37,750 nucleotides of DNA from an uncultured Erysipelotrichaceae bacterium. GTDB taxonomy: Bacteria; Bacillota_I; Bacilli_A; Erysipelotrichales; Erysipelotrichaceae. Positions 15,060-24,135 of this stretch are shown piece by piece. Each line of letters begins with the position of its first letter. Position 1 is the first letter of the stretch. The translations under genes were made by a program, and so were the position numbers. A model generated the notes under the pieces. The model was not told the origin of the DNA and ran no database searches. It saw only the letters and a program-made list of their open reading frames with translations. The stretch covers positions 1-37,750 of the forward strand of contig CAKUWO010000009.1 of NCBI GenBank assembly GCA_934699415.1. The letters run 5' to 3'.

Positions 15060-15702
15060 ATTCTCCTGTCTCAGTTGGTGTTGGTTCTAATTCGCCGCGT
15101 AATTCTTTAGCAAGTTCTTCATTTAATGGTTCAGATACAAGTTGCACTTTTTTCTCAGGCATCTTGGAATTCTTTGTAGCAATAATATAGATCATATTTT
15201 CATTTTCAGCATCAATGAAGTTATAGATATTAATTGCTAAATCATACATCTTCTTATTACCAAGAGATGTAAAGTAAGTATTAATAGGAAGTTTAATATT
15301 TACTTTCTCATATACTTTCTCAGTTAATTCTTGTATTGTTTCTAAAGATAAATCATCTTTAGTATCAACATTAATTCTAAGCTGTGCAGTTGTTAAAACA
15401 ATCTTACAGTCTTCAATACCATCAATAGTTTTAATTTCTTTTTCAAGTTCTGAAATATCATTCTTTTTGATAGCTGGATCTAAATCACCTTTGAAGCGGT
15501 CACCTGTAACTGGTGAATGATTTGTTAATGCTGAATGTAATAAGATACCACCAAATACAGTAAGTGGAATAACAATTAAAAGAATACCAACAGTTAATAA
15601 GATTAATTGCTTATCACCTTTTTTAGGACTCTTTTTATTTTCTTTAACAGGAGCTTCTTCTTTAACAGGAGCTTTGTTTTCTTTTTTCTTTAAAATATTC
15701 AT
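15058..15702 (-). CDS. Single-pass membrane protein of unknown function, downstream of gatB
   Basis: A 214-residue protein. Residues 1-31 are very lysine-rich and cytoplasmic, residues 32-57 form one membrane helix, and about 157 residues lie outside. The external part is a small alpha/beta domain with repeated strand-helix pattern (IDGIEDCKIVLTTAQLRINVD), similar in feel to BON-like folds, but I cannot assign a family. The chosen ATG (15702) follows GAGGT at 6 nt; the longer frame starts with an unlikely TTG. It lies 32 nt behind gatB and ends at a terminator, so it is the last gene of the gatCAB unit. Confidence 0.6.
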   Translation of the reverse strand: MNILKKKENKAPVKEEAPVKENKKSPKKGDKQLILLTVGILLIVIPLTVFGGILLHSALTNHSPVTGDRFKGDLDPAIKKNDISELEKEIKTIDGIEDCKIVLTTAQLRINVDTKDDLSLETIQELTEKVYEKVNIKLPINTYFTSLGNKKMYDLAINIYNFIDAENENMIYIIATKNSKMPEKKVQLVSEPLNEELAKELRGELEPTPTETGE

Positions 15703-15734
15703 ATTGTAACCTCGGTTCAATTTTAACAAAACAC

Positions 15735-17162
15735 TTAACGTTTTGCTAGTTCTGAAGCTACAAGCTGAGCAGCAAGCTTAGGATTAGCTTTGCCTTTGCT
15801 CTTCTTCATTACCTGTCCAACTAAATATCCTTGAGCATGAGTTTTGCCATTTTTAAAGTCAATAATTGACTGCTCATTTTCATCTAATACTTCATTAACA
15901 AGAGCAATAATAGCACTCTCATCGCTAAGCTGTTCCATTCCTTTTTCAGAAGCAATTGTTTCAGGATCTTTACCATCAATCATTGATGGTAAGATTTCTT
16001 TAGCTTGTTTACTTGAAATCTTATTACTTTCAAGCATATTTACCAGTTTAGCGAAATTAGTAGCACTAATTGGATTATCTTCAATTGTTTGATTAGCCTT
16101 AGTTAAAACTCCAACCAATTCGGATGTTAAAAGATTACAAGCTGTTTTCGCATTCTTAGCTTCTTTCATAACATCTTCATAATATAAACATAAAGCTTTA
16201 TTAGCTAATAAGACCGAAATATCATAAGCAGATAAACCATATTCTTCTTCATAACGTAAAGCTTTTACTTCAGGCAATTCAGGCATATTATCTTGAACTT
16301 CTTTTATAAAAGCATCACTTAATCTAATAGGGAAGATATTAGGCTCTGGGAAATATTTATAATCTACTGAGCCTTCTTTTTTACGCATTGTAATTGTAGT
16401 TTGGCTCTTTTCATCAAAACGTCTTGTCTCTTGAACAATTTCTTCACCCTTTTCGATTAATTCAGCCTGTCTTTTGGTTTCGTAATCAACAGCTGTTTGA
16501 ATATTAGCAATAGAATTTAAGTTCTTGATTTCTACTTTTGTGCCAAATACTTTAGAGCCTTTCTCTTTAATAGAGATATTGGTATCACAACGCATAGATC
16601 CCTCTTCCATCTTGGCATCTGATACCCCAAGATAGTCCATGATCTGTCTTAATTTCTCAACATATAATGCAGCTTCTTCACCACTTGCTAAATCAGGCTC
16701 AGATACCACTTCAATTAAAGGTACACCTGCTCTGTTATAGTCAATTAATGTTTCATCATGTAAATGAAATTGTTTAGCTGTATCTTCTTCCATATGAATA
16801 CGATTGATACGAATCTTTTTCTTAGTACCGTCAGCTTTAACAATTTCTACATAGCCATCCCTACCAATTGGATGGAATTGTTGAGTAATCTGATAACCCT
16901 TTGGTAAATCAGTATAATAATAGTTTTTACGATCAAATTTAACTAAAGGATCTATATTAAGATGTAATGCTGTGCATGCTTCAATAGCTTTTCTAACAGC
17001 TTCTTTATTAACACATGGAAGAGTACCAGGAAGAGCTAAATCTACTTCACTTACACAAGTATTACTAGCTTTCTTAAAAGCATAAGGAGCACTTGAAAAC
17101 ATCTTAGTTGCTGTTTTAAGTTCAATATGAATTTCAATACCTACAACAACATCGTATTCCAT
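15735..17162 (-). CDS. gatB: Aspartyl/glutamyl-tRNA amidotransferase subunit B
   Basis: A 475-residue GatB, which phosphorylates misacylated Glu-tRNA(Gln) or Asp-tRNA(Asn) and accepts ammonia from GatA. The amphi-enzyme core has GIEIHIELKTATKMFSS, the YYTDLPKGYQITQQ signature (about 88-101) and IHMEEDTAKQ. The YqeY-like tail domain covers about 330-475. Length is typical. It shares one nucleotide with the gatA stop (TAATG). The presence of GatCAB indicates indirect Gln- and/or Asn-tRNA charging. Confidence 0.97.
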   Translation of the reverse strand: MEYDVVVGIEIHIELKTATKMFSSAPYAFKKASNTCVSEVDLALPGTLPCVNKEAVRKAIEACTALHLNIDPLVKFDRKNYYYTDLPKGYQITQQFHPIGRDGYVEIVKADGTKKKIRINRIHMEEDTAKQFHLHDETLIDYNRAGVPLIEVVSEPDLASGEEAALYVEKLRQIMDYLGVSDAKMEEGSMRCDTNISIKEKGSKVFGTKVEIKNLNSIANIQTAVDYETKRQAELIEKGEEIVQETRRFDEKSQTTITMRKKEGSVDYKYFPEPNIFPIRLSDAFIKEVQDNMPELPEVKALRYEEEYGLSAYDISVLLANKALCLYYEDVMKEAKNAKTACNLLTSELVGVLTKANQTIEDNPISATNFAKLVNMLESNKISSKQAKEILPSMIDGKDPETIASEKGMEQLSDESAIIALVNEVLDENEQSIIDFKNGKTHAQGYLVGQVMKKSKGKANPKLAAQLVASELAKR

Positions 17163-18559
17163 TAATATTCCTCCTTAAGGCATTCTTTAAGACCGGTAAT
17201 CTTTTCAATAGCACTAGCAATCATAAACATATTGCCTTCTTTAAAATGATTAGATGAAACATTAATACCAACAGGTAATCCCTTACTATAAGTAAGAGGT
17301 AAAGTCATTGATGGTAAACCAGCAAAGTTTTCTATTACCATATGATTTTCTGCAATTAAATAAGCATCACTGTTTTCATCTAAACTACTACCTTTAATAA
17401 GTGGTGCTACATTTCCTGATGCTGGAGCAATTAAAGCATCAGCATCCTTTAATTCTTTCATTACTTCATCAACAATTAAACGACGAATCTTTTGTGCTTT
17501 TCTTAAGATACGCTCTTGATTCTCTTCAAATAAAGCATAAGAACCAATTGTAAAGCGTTTTTTAATCCAAGGGCCAAAACCTTCTGTTCTACTTTTAGTC
17601 ATGATATCCGTAGCACTATCAGCATCTACTCTTCTACCAAATGGAATACCTGTAAGGTTTGCATGGTTAGCAGTTGCTTCAGCATTAGCAATAATAAAGT
17701 AGACCGGGAAAATAGCACGTAAAAGTTCTTGATTAAAACTTACTTCTTTAATAATAGCTCCCTGTTCTTTAAGCCCTTCAACAACCTTATTAAAGCTATT
17801 TAAAACATCTTCATTTTCAATAACATCAACAACATTCTTAAAGACTATGATTTTCTTGCCTTTAATATCTTGATTAATAAATTCATGATAAGCATCTACT
17901 TTTTCATAAGAAGATGTCATATCTTTATCATCTCTTCCAGCTAATACTTCAAGTGCTAAAGCAGCATCTTCGACATTACTTGTAAAATAGCCAACATGAT
18001 CTAAAGATGATGCATAAGGAATAACACCATATCTTGAAATACGACCATAAGTTGGTTTAACTCCCACGACGCCATTAAAAGATGCTGGTTTTCTAACTGA
18101 GTCACCAGTATCAGAACCAATAGCCAAAGGAACAGCTCCAACAGAAGTTAAAACAGCAGAGCCACCACTACTGCCTCCTGAAATGCGCTCTTTGTCATAT
18201 GGATTTTTACAAGCTCCTTTAAAAGATGTGAGATTAGTACCTCCCATTGCAAGCTCATCCATATTTGATTTAGAAACAATAATAGCTCCTGCTTCTTTTA
18301 ATTTAGTAACAACAGTTGAATCATATACTGATTTATAGTTTTCTAAGATTCTACTACCTGCTGTAGTAATCGTTCCTATCATATTGAAGTTATCTTTTAA
18401 AGCAACTGGAACATAAGCTAAAGGACCTGTTTTTTCTTCCTTTAATTGTTCGATAGGATCTATTAAAGAAATAGAAGCATTAAGTTTTTGTGCTTCAGCT
18501 ACTTTTCTATAAGATTCAAGTACAAATTCTTTATTATTAAGACATTCTTTAATGTTCAT
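17162..18559 (-). CDS. gatA: Aspartyl/glutamyl-tRNA amidotransferase subunit A
   Basis: A 465-residue amidase-signature enzyme that hydrolyses glutamine for GatB. The Ser-cisSer-Lys triad is complete: K55 (ALKDNF), S130 (GGSSGGS) and S154, with the same 75- and 24-residue spacing as known GatA. The third motif reads SDTGDSVRKPAS rather than the common SDTGGSIRQPAS, a variant I associate with Mollicutes-like lineages. Short N-terminus compared with S. aureus GatA. It overlaps both neighbours by one nucleotide (TAATG), giving tight coupling in gatCAB. Confidence 0.97.
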   Translation of the reverse strand: MNIKECLNNKEFVLESYRKVAEAQKLNASISLIDPIEQLKEEKTGPLAYVPVALKDNFNMIGTITTAGSRILENYKSVYDSTVVTKLKEAGAIIVSKSNMDELAMGGTNLTSFKGACKNPYDKERISGGSSGGSAVLTSVGAVPLAIGSDTGDSVRKPASFNGVVGVKPTYGRISRYGVIPYASSLDHVGYFTSNVEDAALALEVLAGRDDKDMTSSYEKVDAYHEFINQDIKGKKIIVFKNVVDVIENEDVLNSFNKVVEGLKEQGAIIKEVSFNQELLRAIFPVYFIIANAEATANHANLTGIPFGRRVDADSATDIMTKSRTEGFGPWIKKRFTIGSYALFEENQERILRKAQKIRRLIVDEVMKELKDADALIAPASGNVAPLIKGSSLDENSDAYLIAENHMVIENFAGLPSMTLPLTYSKGLPVGINVSSNHFKEGNMFMIASAIEKITGLKECLKEEY

Positions 18560-18843
18560 TATTGAATTACCTTAGGAACAGAAATATGTCCCTCTCTTTC
18601 TTTTGGCGCATTTAAAAGCACTTCTTCTCTTTTTAAAACATGTCCTTCAATATCTTCTCTTAAGAAACTTGTTTCGACATCTAATGGATAGATCATCTCT
18701 TCTATCCCATCGGTATTAATCTGCTCAAAAAAAGCTAACTGTTTTTCTAAAGTATCAAATCCCTTAAGGATATCTGTTACTTCTTCATCAGTTAATTCAA
18801 AGTGCAGATCTCTAGCTAATTTTTTAATTTCATTAATTTCCAT
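18559..18843 (-). CDS. gatC: Aspartyl/glutamyl-tRNA amidotransferase subunit C
   Basis: A 94-residue GatC, the small scaffold that wraps GatA against GatB. The helical start EINEIKKLARDLHFELTDEEV and the mid-region typical of GatC are present. First gene of gatC-gatA-gatB. The ATG at 18843 lies 7 nt after GAGGA. It has its own extended -10 promoter in the short gap behind the deaminase gene. Confidence 0.93.
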   Translation of the reverse strand: MEINEIKKLARDLHFELTDEEVTDILKGFDTLEKQLAFFEQINTDGIEEMIYPLDVETSFLREDIEGHVLKREEVLLNAPKEREGHISVPKVIQ

Positions 18844-18850
18844 AAGGATC

Positions 18851-18869
18851 TCCTCGATTGAACATTATA
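18851..18869 (-). promoter_or_regulatory. gatCAB promoter (extended -10) and ribosome binding site
   Basis: The minus strand reads TGCTATAAT (perfect -10 at 18864-18869 with TG extension), no clear -35, then GAGGA at 18851-18855. The predicted transcript leader is only about 14 nt. The same TGCTATAAT core precedes yloU. Confidence 0.65.
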
Positions 18870-18880
18870 GCACAAATGTC

Positions 18881-21334
18881 CTATTCTGCTTTCCATTTCG
18901 CGATAGTATTCATAATATCATCAAGAATATTATCTTCTTTAGTAAAGATTGTTAAATAACCTTTAAGTGATAGAGCTTTATCTTTTAAAGCCAAAGAGTT
19001 AGCAGCAACATAAATGCGTGCTTTACCTTTACCATTTTTAGCTTCTTGAATCATATTAGCACCAGCACTATTACCATCAAGGGCAATAAGAACCGAGTGA
19101 CCTCTTTCAAATATTTCATAGTTAAATGATTTATAGATACCCATACCAGTATTTTCTGGGGAAATATGAATAAATAATTTACTATCTAATATTTTATTTA
19201 ATTCATAACGGCTTAATAAGCTTGGTACAATGGCATAGATTTCAAACTTATCTTTAGCTTGCTCATAAAGATATTTCTCGTAAGAATTAAGCTTATGTCC
19301 TATCACAAAGAAACAATCATCCGGATTTAAATTGTTGATCAATGCATCAATAAGTTCAATTTCATGATCCGTCATTCTAGTAAGACGCTTATCGGTATTA
19401 AAACTACCACCGGCTAAGACAATAGGATATTTATTATCTGGGAATTCTTTATAGCGCTGTTTAAGATATTTAGAAGCACTATAAGAATCAGACGTTGCAA
19501 CTATGGTGCTATTATCTTTAGGCCAATATTCATGAATTAAATTTTGATAATAATCCATTAAAGATACTTTGTCATAATTAAGATGACTTTTATACTCAAA
19601 GTCATTCATACCATTTTTAATTAAGATATCTTCAGTATCTTTCATCTTTTTAAGTTCTTCATAGCTTAAATCGAGTAAGGTATCAAGTGATAATTGTTCC
19701 TCAATAGAATCAGTGCCATACATACCACAACCATCTGTCCCTTGAACACAAGCTAATCCTTCCTCAAGATATTTTTTTAAAGGATGACTCTTTAAATCAT
19801 TGAGATTATTTAAACGAATATTAGAAGTTATTTGAAATTCTAAGACAACATTATTATTTCTAATCTTTTCAATTAAAGCTTTGCCTTTGTTAGAAGCTAA
19901 GTTTTCAGTATATAAACCATGTCCTAACCTAACTTCTGGCATCTTTTGATTGTCTTTTAAAGAATCAAGTACTAAATCAATTGATTTAGAAACATTACTT
20001 TTAAGAGAATCATTTTCTCCAGCGTGTATTCTAATGACAAATCCAGGATAGCTATGATTAATCTCAACCATTTTTGAAATCGCATATGCTACTTCGCTAA
20101 TATCATTGATTTCTTCGCCAATAATATCAGATCCAGCAACATATGGATCACTAGCTATTGCTTTGATAACTGCTACATTTTCTCTTAAATAATCATCGGG
20201 TGTGGCATTATCTTTAATAAGATTTAAAGGAATTCTTCTAATGCCTGCTAAGAAACGAATCATAACACCTGTTTCTTTATAAATAGCTGGCATACAATTA
20301 TGTACTTCTTCAAGCATCTTAACAGCACCCTCTTTTTTAGTAAGAGTAGTGTCAGTCATTTCGACATAGTTAATGCCTTTAGCTTGATAACTTCTTGCAA
20401 TCCATAAAAGCTTATTTTGGAAAAGGGAGTAATCACGATAAATAGGATTTTCATAATCACTACGCATTTTTAAAAGATAAGCTTTAATATCAACAGATGG
20501 TACATCATCATAATAAGGATTAACACTATAATCACTTCTTATACCTTTAGTAAAGACATAACGATAAACATATACTTTTTCAAGATTAGTAAAAACAGCT
20601 TGTCCATCTTTTAAGATAGACAAAGAAGTTCTAATCTTATGAATATTTTCTTGAGCATCGGTACCATTACATAAGATTAAATCAGCAAAGTTAATAAAAG
20701 TATTATCATCAATCTTACGATCTAAATATTTACCAGTTAACTTAGAATCAAGATATTGTTTCTTTACTTCTTTTCTTTTGCTTTCTAACATCTCTTCTTG
20801 GCTAGCTGATAGTTTTAATTTTAATTTCTTAATGTAGTAATAAGGATATCTAATTTGGTGATGAATTGCTAAAGCGATTAACAAATCAGGTGTTAAATTA
20901 GCATTCATATGGGTATGAAGATCACTTCTGAATTTAATATCTTTAGGAATATAGGTTTTAACTATCGTTTTATGTATATCATAACGATAGTCTTTAGTTT
21001 GTGACATCAAAGTTTTCATAACTGCTGGTATTGCAGTTTTAACATCAATTCGACCATCAAGATAAATATCAGCAATCTTAATATCTTTAAAACGCAATTG
21101 ATATACTTCACGGTTTGAAGATGTTACAAAACATGGTATTTCATCAGCAATATAAAAGAGCTCATTTTCATCTTTTAAAAGTTTTAAATCAGCAACTTTC
21201 GCAATATTTCTAATTAGGTTACCACTGGAGTGATTAGGTGTTCTTAAAGTGTAATAAATCTTTTCAAGATCACGATAAAGAGTAATAAGAATATCTTTTT
21301 CAGAATCTAAATAAAAATGTCCTATATATGTCAT
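18881..21334 (-). CDS. Large adenosine-deaminase-like amidohydrolase with a C-terminal Rossmann/SLOG-like domain
   Basis: An 817-residue multidomain protein. Residues 1-135 form an unassigned N-terminal region. About 136-575 resembles adenosine deaminase: metal ligands H140 and H142 (DLHTHMNANLTPDLL), H437 with catalytic E440 (HAGEN), H472 (RLGHG) and D534 in GTDGCG, where classical enzymes have a DD pair. ADA is normally about 330-350 residues, so this core has long insertions (about 160-310). Residues 610-817 form an alpha/beta domain with VLAGGSFN, a central PENTGMGIYKSFNYEIFERG and ALDGNSAGANMIQEA, suggestive of a nucleotide-binding SLOG/LOG or DprA-like fold. Substrate unknown; a nucleoside or nucleotide is likely. 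No Shine-Dalgarno precedes the ATG, and a stop codon lies in frame just upstream. Confidence 0.7.
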   Translation of the reverse strand: MTYIGHFYLDSEKDILITLYRDLEKIYYTLRTPNHSSGNLIRNIAKVADLKLLKDENELFYIADEIPCFVTSSNREVYQLRFKDIKIADIYLDGRIDVKTAIPAVMKTLMSQTKDYRYDIHKTIVKTYIPKDIKFRSDLHTHMNANLTPDLLIALAIHHQIRYPYYYIKKLKLKLSASQEEMLESKRKEVKKQYLDSKLTGKYLDRKIDDNTFINFADLILCNGTDAQENIHKIRTSLSILKDGQAVFTNLEKVYVYRYVFTKGIRSDYSVNPYYDDVPSVDIKAYLLKMRSDYENPIYRDYSLFQNKLLWIARSYQAKGINYVEMTDTTLTKKEGAVKMLEEVHNCMPAIYKETGVMIRFLAGIRRIPLNLIKDNATPDDYLRENVAVIKAIASDPYVAGSDIIGEEINDISEVAYAISKMVEINHSYPGFVIRIHAGENDSLKSNVSKSIDLVLDSLKDNQKMPEVRLGHGLYTENLASNKGKALIEKIRNNNVVLEFQITSNIRLNNLNDLKSHPLKKYLEEGLACVQGTDGCGMYGTDSIEEQLSLDTLLDLSYEELKKMKDTEDILIKNGMNDFEYKSHLNYDKVSLMDYYQNLIHEYWPKDNSTIVATSDSYSASKYLKQRYKEFPDNKYPIVLAGGSFNTDKRLTRMTDHEIELIDALINNLNPDDCFFVIGHKLNSYEKYLYEQAKDKFEIYAIVPSLLSRYELNKILDSKLFIHISPENTGMGIYKSFNYEIFERGHSVLIALDGNSAGANMIQEAKNGKGKARIYVAANSLALKDKALSLKGYLTIFTKEDNILDDIMNTIAKWKAE

Positions 21335-21340
21335 AAATTA

Positions 21341-21346
21341 AGCATA
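21341..21346 (-). promoter_or_regulatory. Possible -10 giving a leaderless deaminase transcript
   Basis: The minus strand reads TGTGCTATGCT, with TATGCT as -10 and a TG extension, six bases before the ATG at 21334. Transcription would begin at or next to the start codon. There is no ribosome binding site, which fits a leaderless mRNA. A short inverted repeat CAAGC/GCTTG (21350-21362) lies just upstream. Confidence 0.4.
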
Positions 21347-21363
21347 GCACAAGCAGAGCTTGC

Positions 21364-21388
21364 TAAAGAAAAAACCTGGAAAATCCAG
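21364..21388 (-). terminator. Terminator after the ABC permease gene
   Basis: On the minus strand CTGGA-TTT-TCCAG (21376-21388) is followed by a GTTTTTTC run. It lies 10 bp beyond the permease stop codon and separates the ABC operon from the deaminase gene. Confidence 0.65.
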
Positions 21389-21397
21389 ATTCTTTCT

Positions 21398-22891
21398 CTA
21401 TTTAAGATAATCATTGATGACAATAGATTCACTTGCTTCTTCTGGTATATAAACTTCTGTATCAGTACAAGTATTATAAGCGGTAATCTTAGTATATTTG
21501 GCAATTACTTTTAAATCTTCAAGTGTTAAAGTAGCTTTAGAATAGTAGTAATAATATTTTTCGCCTTGTGGACGGTAGAGCAAGATATTCTCATCATTTT
21601 TTTCATAATTATCAACTACTTGAAGATTAGATTTAGGGCCATAATATTTCTCTTCATTATAGAATTCATCAATCTGTTTAAGACGATATTTTTCCATAAC
21701 ATCTCTTACTTCTTGATTATCACCATCTCCTTCAATAAATAATTTGAAAGTAATATAGGTATCACTACCCTCTTCATCTAAATTACCAACGCCACCATTA
21801 ATTTTAATCTCATCAAGATCTACAGTACCTTCAAAGATATAAGCAACTCTTTCGGGATGTTTATTATAAGCATAAGATAAACCATAACCCTTGGTGCTTT
21901 TAGCACTTAATGATAAGAAGTAACACAAGGTAATCGCTACTAAAAAGAAGATAAAATCATGTTTAGTAATTTTAATCTGACGACGATAAACAAAGTTAGC
22001 CACAATGTAACACGCAAACAACAGCAACATCAAGAAAAGAATTAAGGCATTACTAAATATTTTTTCAAAATAAGCAAAACAAATAATACATGTTACCACA
22101 AAGACATAATAAGCAATTACAAACGGATAAGCCATGAAAGAATCACTAACTTGGGAAATCTTTTCACTTTTACGTCTATTGAAATAAATTAGAAGAATAA
22201 TATAAGCCACAATCGTTTCAATCACAAAGATAATGTGGCCTATTAAATCATTATTGGCATCACCAAGGATTGAAAGATATTGATAAACACCATTCCAAAG
22301 AGGCGATATTAATCTAAAGAACAGTGTACTTGGACCATAAGCACCAAAGCCATAAGTAAATCCAGCTACAAAATTAGTAAAGAAATACGCATAACCAAAA
22401 TATAAAATAAATGGCATAAAAGTATAAGCGAGAGTCATTACAACACCATCAAAGACGTTATAAGCAATCAAATAGAATAAGCTATTGATAATCTCAAGAC
22501 CTATAATAAGAACAATAAGACAAAGATATAGTTTAAATACCATTGATAGCTCAGTTGAATTTGCAAGAACCATCGAAATAATACAACCTGGTGTAATAGC
22601 AATTATACTTATGGCAATAACACTTAATAATGTACCATTTAATAAATCTGTGCGTGATAAAGGCAAGGATAAATAACTATCGGCAGCTTTCTTTTTCTGC
22701 GCAAAGGAGAAAAAGAATAATGGCAAAACAAATGATAAGATAATAGCTAAAATAATTGATATAAAACTAAAGTTATCAATAATAAACTTACTACCAATAT
22801 TAGGAAGAACCATCATACCAGTAACAACGCCTGTTAAAAAGATAATGAGAATCTTACGACTTTTAAAATAATAATTAATTAGTTTAGTCAT
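21398..22891 (-). CDS. ABC transporter permease of a YtrA-regulated system
   Basis: A 497-residue membrane protein with roughly ten hydrophobic segments. They include helices near 13-30, 40-62, about 90-110 and several between 135 and 350. An extracytoplasmic domain follows (about 355-470, rich in Tyr, Asp and Lys), then a hydrophilic end. AQKKKAADSYLSLPLSRTDLLNGTLLS (about 65-91) matches the cytosolic coupling loop of bacitracin/YtrC-type permeases. It overlaps the ATPase gene by 8 nt, so the two are coupled. The substrate is unknown; YtrBCDEF-type systems respond to cell-wall antibiotics. Confidence 0.8.
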   Translation of the reverse strand: MTKLINYYFKSRKILIIFLTGVVTGMMVLPNIGSKFIIDNFSFISIILAIILSFVLPLFFFSFAQKKKAADSYLSLPLSRTDLLNGTLLSVIAISIIAITPGCIISMVLANSTELSMVFKLYLCLIVLIIGLEIINSLFYLIAYNVFDGVVMTLAYTFMPFILYFGYAYFFTNFVAGFTYGFGAYGPSTLFFRLISPLWNGVYQYLSILGDANNDLIGHIIFVIETIVAYIILLIYFNRRKSEKISQVSDSFMAYPFVIAYYVFVVTCIICFAYFEKIFSNALILFLMLLLFACYIVANFVYRRQIKITKHDFIFFLVAITLCYFLSLSAKSTKGYGLSYAYNKHPERVAYIFEGTVDLDEIKINGGVGNLDEEGSDTYITFKLFIEGDGDNQEVRDVMEKYRLKQIDEFYNEEKYYGPKSNLQVVDNYEKNDENILLYRPQGEKYYYYYSKATLTLEDLKVIAKYTKITAYNTCTDTEVYIPEEASESIVINDYLK

Positions 22892-23765
22892 TTTCGTTTT
22901 CCTTTTCTATTTCATAAATAAATAGTTCTTCAAAGTTAACTGGTAGAACATCAAGAAGAATAGGCTCATATTTCATCAAGCGTTCAACAACGAAATCTTT
23001 ATCACCCTTAATAACCGCATTGATAACTCTACCTGATGATTGGAAGCTAAGAAAATCAAGCCCTACAAAATCATCTTTAGTCTTTTCTTCTTTGAATGCT
23101 AATTGATATTTATGAACTTGGTCTTTAGATAAATTAAGATCCCCATAAGTCATGACATGATGATTTTCTAAAATCGCAAAGGAGTCACAAATGTCATCTA
23201 ATTCTTTTAAATTGTGTGAAGAAATAATAACACTAATCTGTTTTTCTTCAATCAATTCATTTAAAGCTTTCTTGAACTTTAATCTTACTAAAGGATCTAA
23301 ACCATCGAAAGCCTCATCGAGTAAAAGCAATTTTGGTGATAAAGCCATGCCTAAAATCAAAGAAGCTTGACGGCGCATACCTTTAGAGAAATGAGAAATG
23401 TTATCATGTGGATTTAAACCAAAAAGTTTAAGATAAGCATAATATTTCTCTTCATCGAATTCATAGAATGATTGATAATATAATTTTAAGCTATCAATCG
23501 TAGAACCAAAAGGATAATATGGATCATCAGATACATAAACAATTGAAGAGCGAATCTCTTTATTCTCATAAGTATCTTTATCATCAAAGAAGACAGCTCC
23601 TCTATCTGGCTTAAAAACGCCTGCAATAATTCTTAATAAAGTAGATTTACCAGAGCCATTGATACCAACAAGTCCAAATATTGATCCTTCACCAACTTCT
23701 AAATAAACATCTTCAAGAGCTTTATAATTACCATAAGATTTATGAACATTCTTAACTGTAAGCAT
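22884..23765 (-). CDS. ABC transporter ATPase of a YtrA-regulated system
   Basis: A 293-residue ATPase beginning MLTVKNVHKSYGNYKALEDV. Walker A is GINGSGKST, the signature SHFSKGMRRQASL is degenerate but usual for this subfamily, Walker B is LLLLDEAFDGLDP (DEA instead of DEP), and the switch is ISSHNLKEL. The YtrB/BcrA-like length includes a C-terminal regulatory stretch of about 80 residues. I placed the start at the ATG at 23765, 1 nt after the regulator's stop; the longer frame opens with a TTG inside the regulator. A GAGGAGGT lies 14 nt upstream, long spacing, so coupling to the regulator probably helps. Confidence 0.88.
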   Translation of the reverse strand: MLTVKNVHKSYGNYKALEDVYLEVGEGSIFGLVGINGSGKSTLLRIIAGVFKPDRGAVFFDDKDTYENKEIRSSIVYVSDDPYYPFGSTIDSLKLYYQSFYEFDEEKYYAYLKLFGLNPHDNISHFSKGMRRQASLILGMALSPKLLLLDEAFDGLDPLVRLKFKKALNELIEEKQISVIISSHNLKELDDICDSFAILENHHVMTYGDLNLSKDQVHKYQLAFKEEKTKDDFVGLDFLSFQSSGRVINAVIKGDKDFVVERLMKYEPILLDVLPVNFEELFIYEIEKENEND

Positions 23766-23766
23766 A

Positions 23767-24117
23767 TTAATCTTTAAAAACCTCCTCAACAATTTCAAGT
23801 AACATTTCTTTACTAATGCCTCCTTCTTTTAAGGGCTTAATAATACTTTTAACAAGCTCTCTACTATTTTCTTTCTTTTGCCAGTTATCAGCTACATAAG
23901 CTCCTTTTTTAGGCATTGTATAAATAACACCTTCTTTTTCTAGCTCTTGGTAAGCTTTAGCTACGGTATTTGAGTTAATACCATTGTCTTGTGCCAATTG
24001 GCGTACAGATGGTAATTTATCACCCGGTTTTAATACTCCCATTTCAACAAAACGGGTGATAGAATGTCTTATCTGTTCATAAATTGGTTCTTTTCCTTGA
24101 ATATTTAATATAAACAT
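23767..24117 (-). CDS. GntR-family repressor, YtrA subfamily
   Basis: A 116-residue regulator with an N-terminal winged helix (PIYEQIRHSITRFVEMGVLKPGDKLPSVRQLAQDNGINSNTVAKAYQELE, in part) and only a short helical C-terminal tail. This is the size and layout of YtrA, which lacks the large GntR effector domain. YtrA-type repressors control the ABC genes next to them and are relieved by cell-envelope stress. It is the first gene of the three-gene operon, and a palindrome overlaps its promoter -10. Confidence 0.9.
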   Translation of the reverse strand: MFILNIQGKEPIYEQIRHSITRFVEMGVLKPGDKLPSVRQLAQDNGINSNTVAKAYQELEKEGVIYTMPKKGAYVADNWQKKENSRELVKSIIKPLKEGGISKEMLLEIVEEVFKD

Positions 24118-24135
24118 AACATATCTGTCCTATCT

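Noticed and set aside
18881..21334. RADAR component RdrB
   Set aside because: Size and ADA-like motifs are suggestive, but no RdrA-type ATPase is next to it, the gene lies between housekeeping operons, and the C-terminal alpha/beta domain is not one I associate with RdrB.
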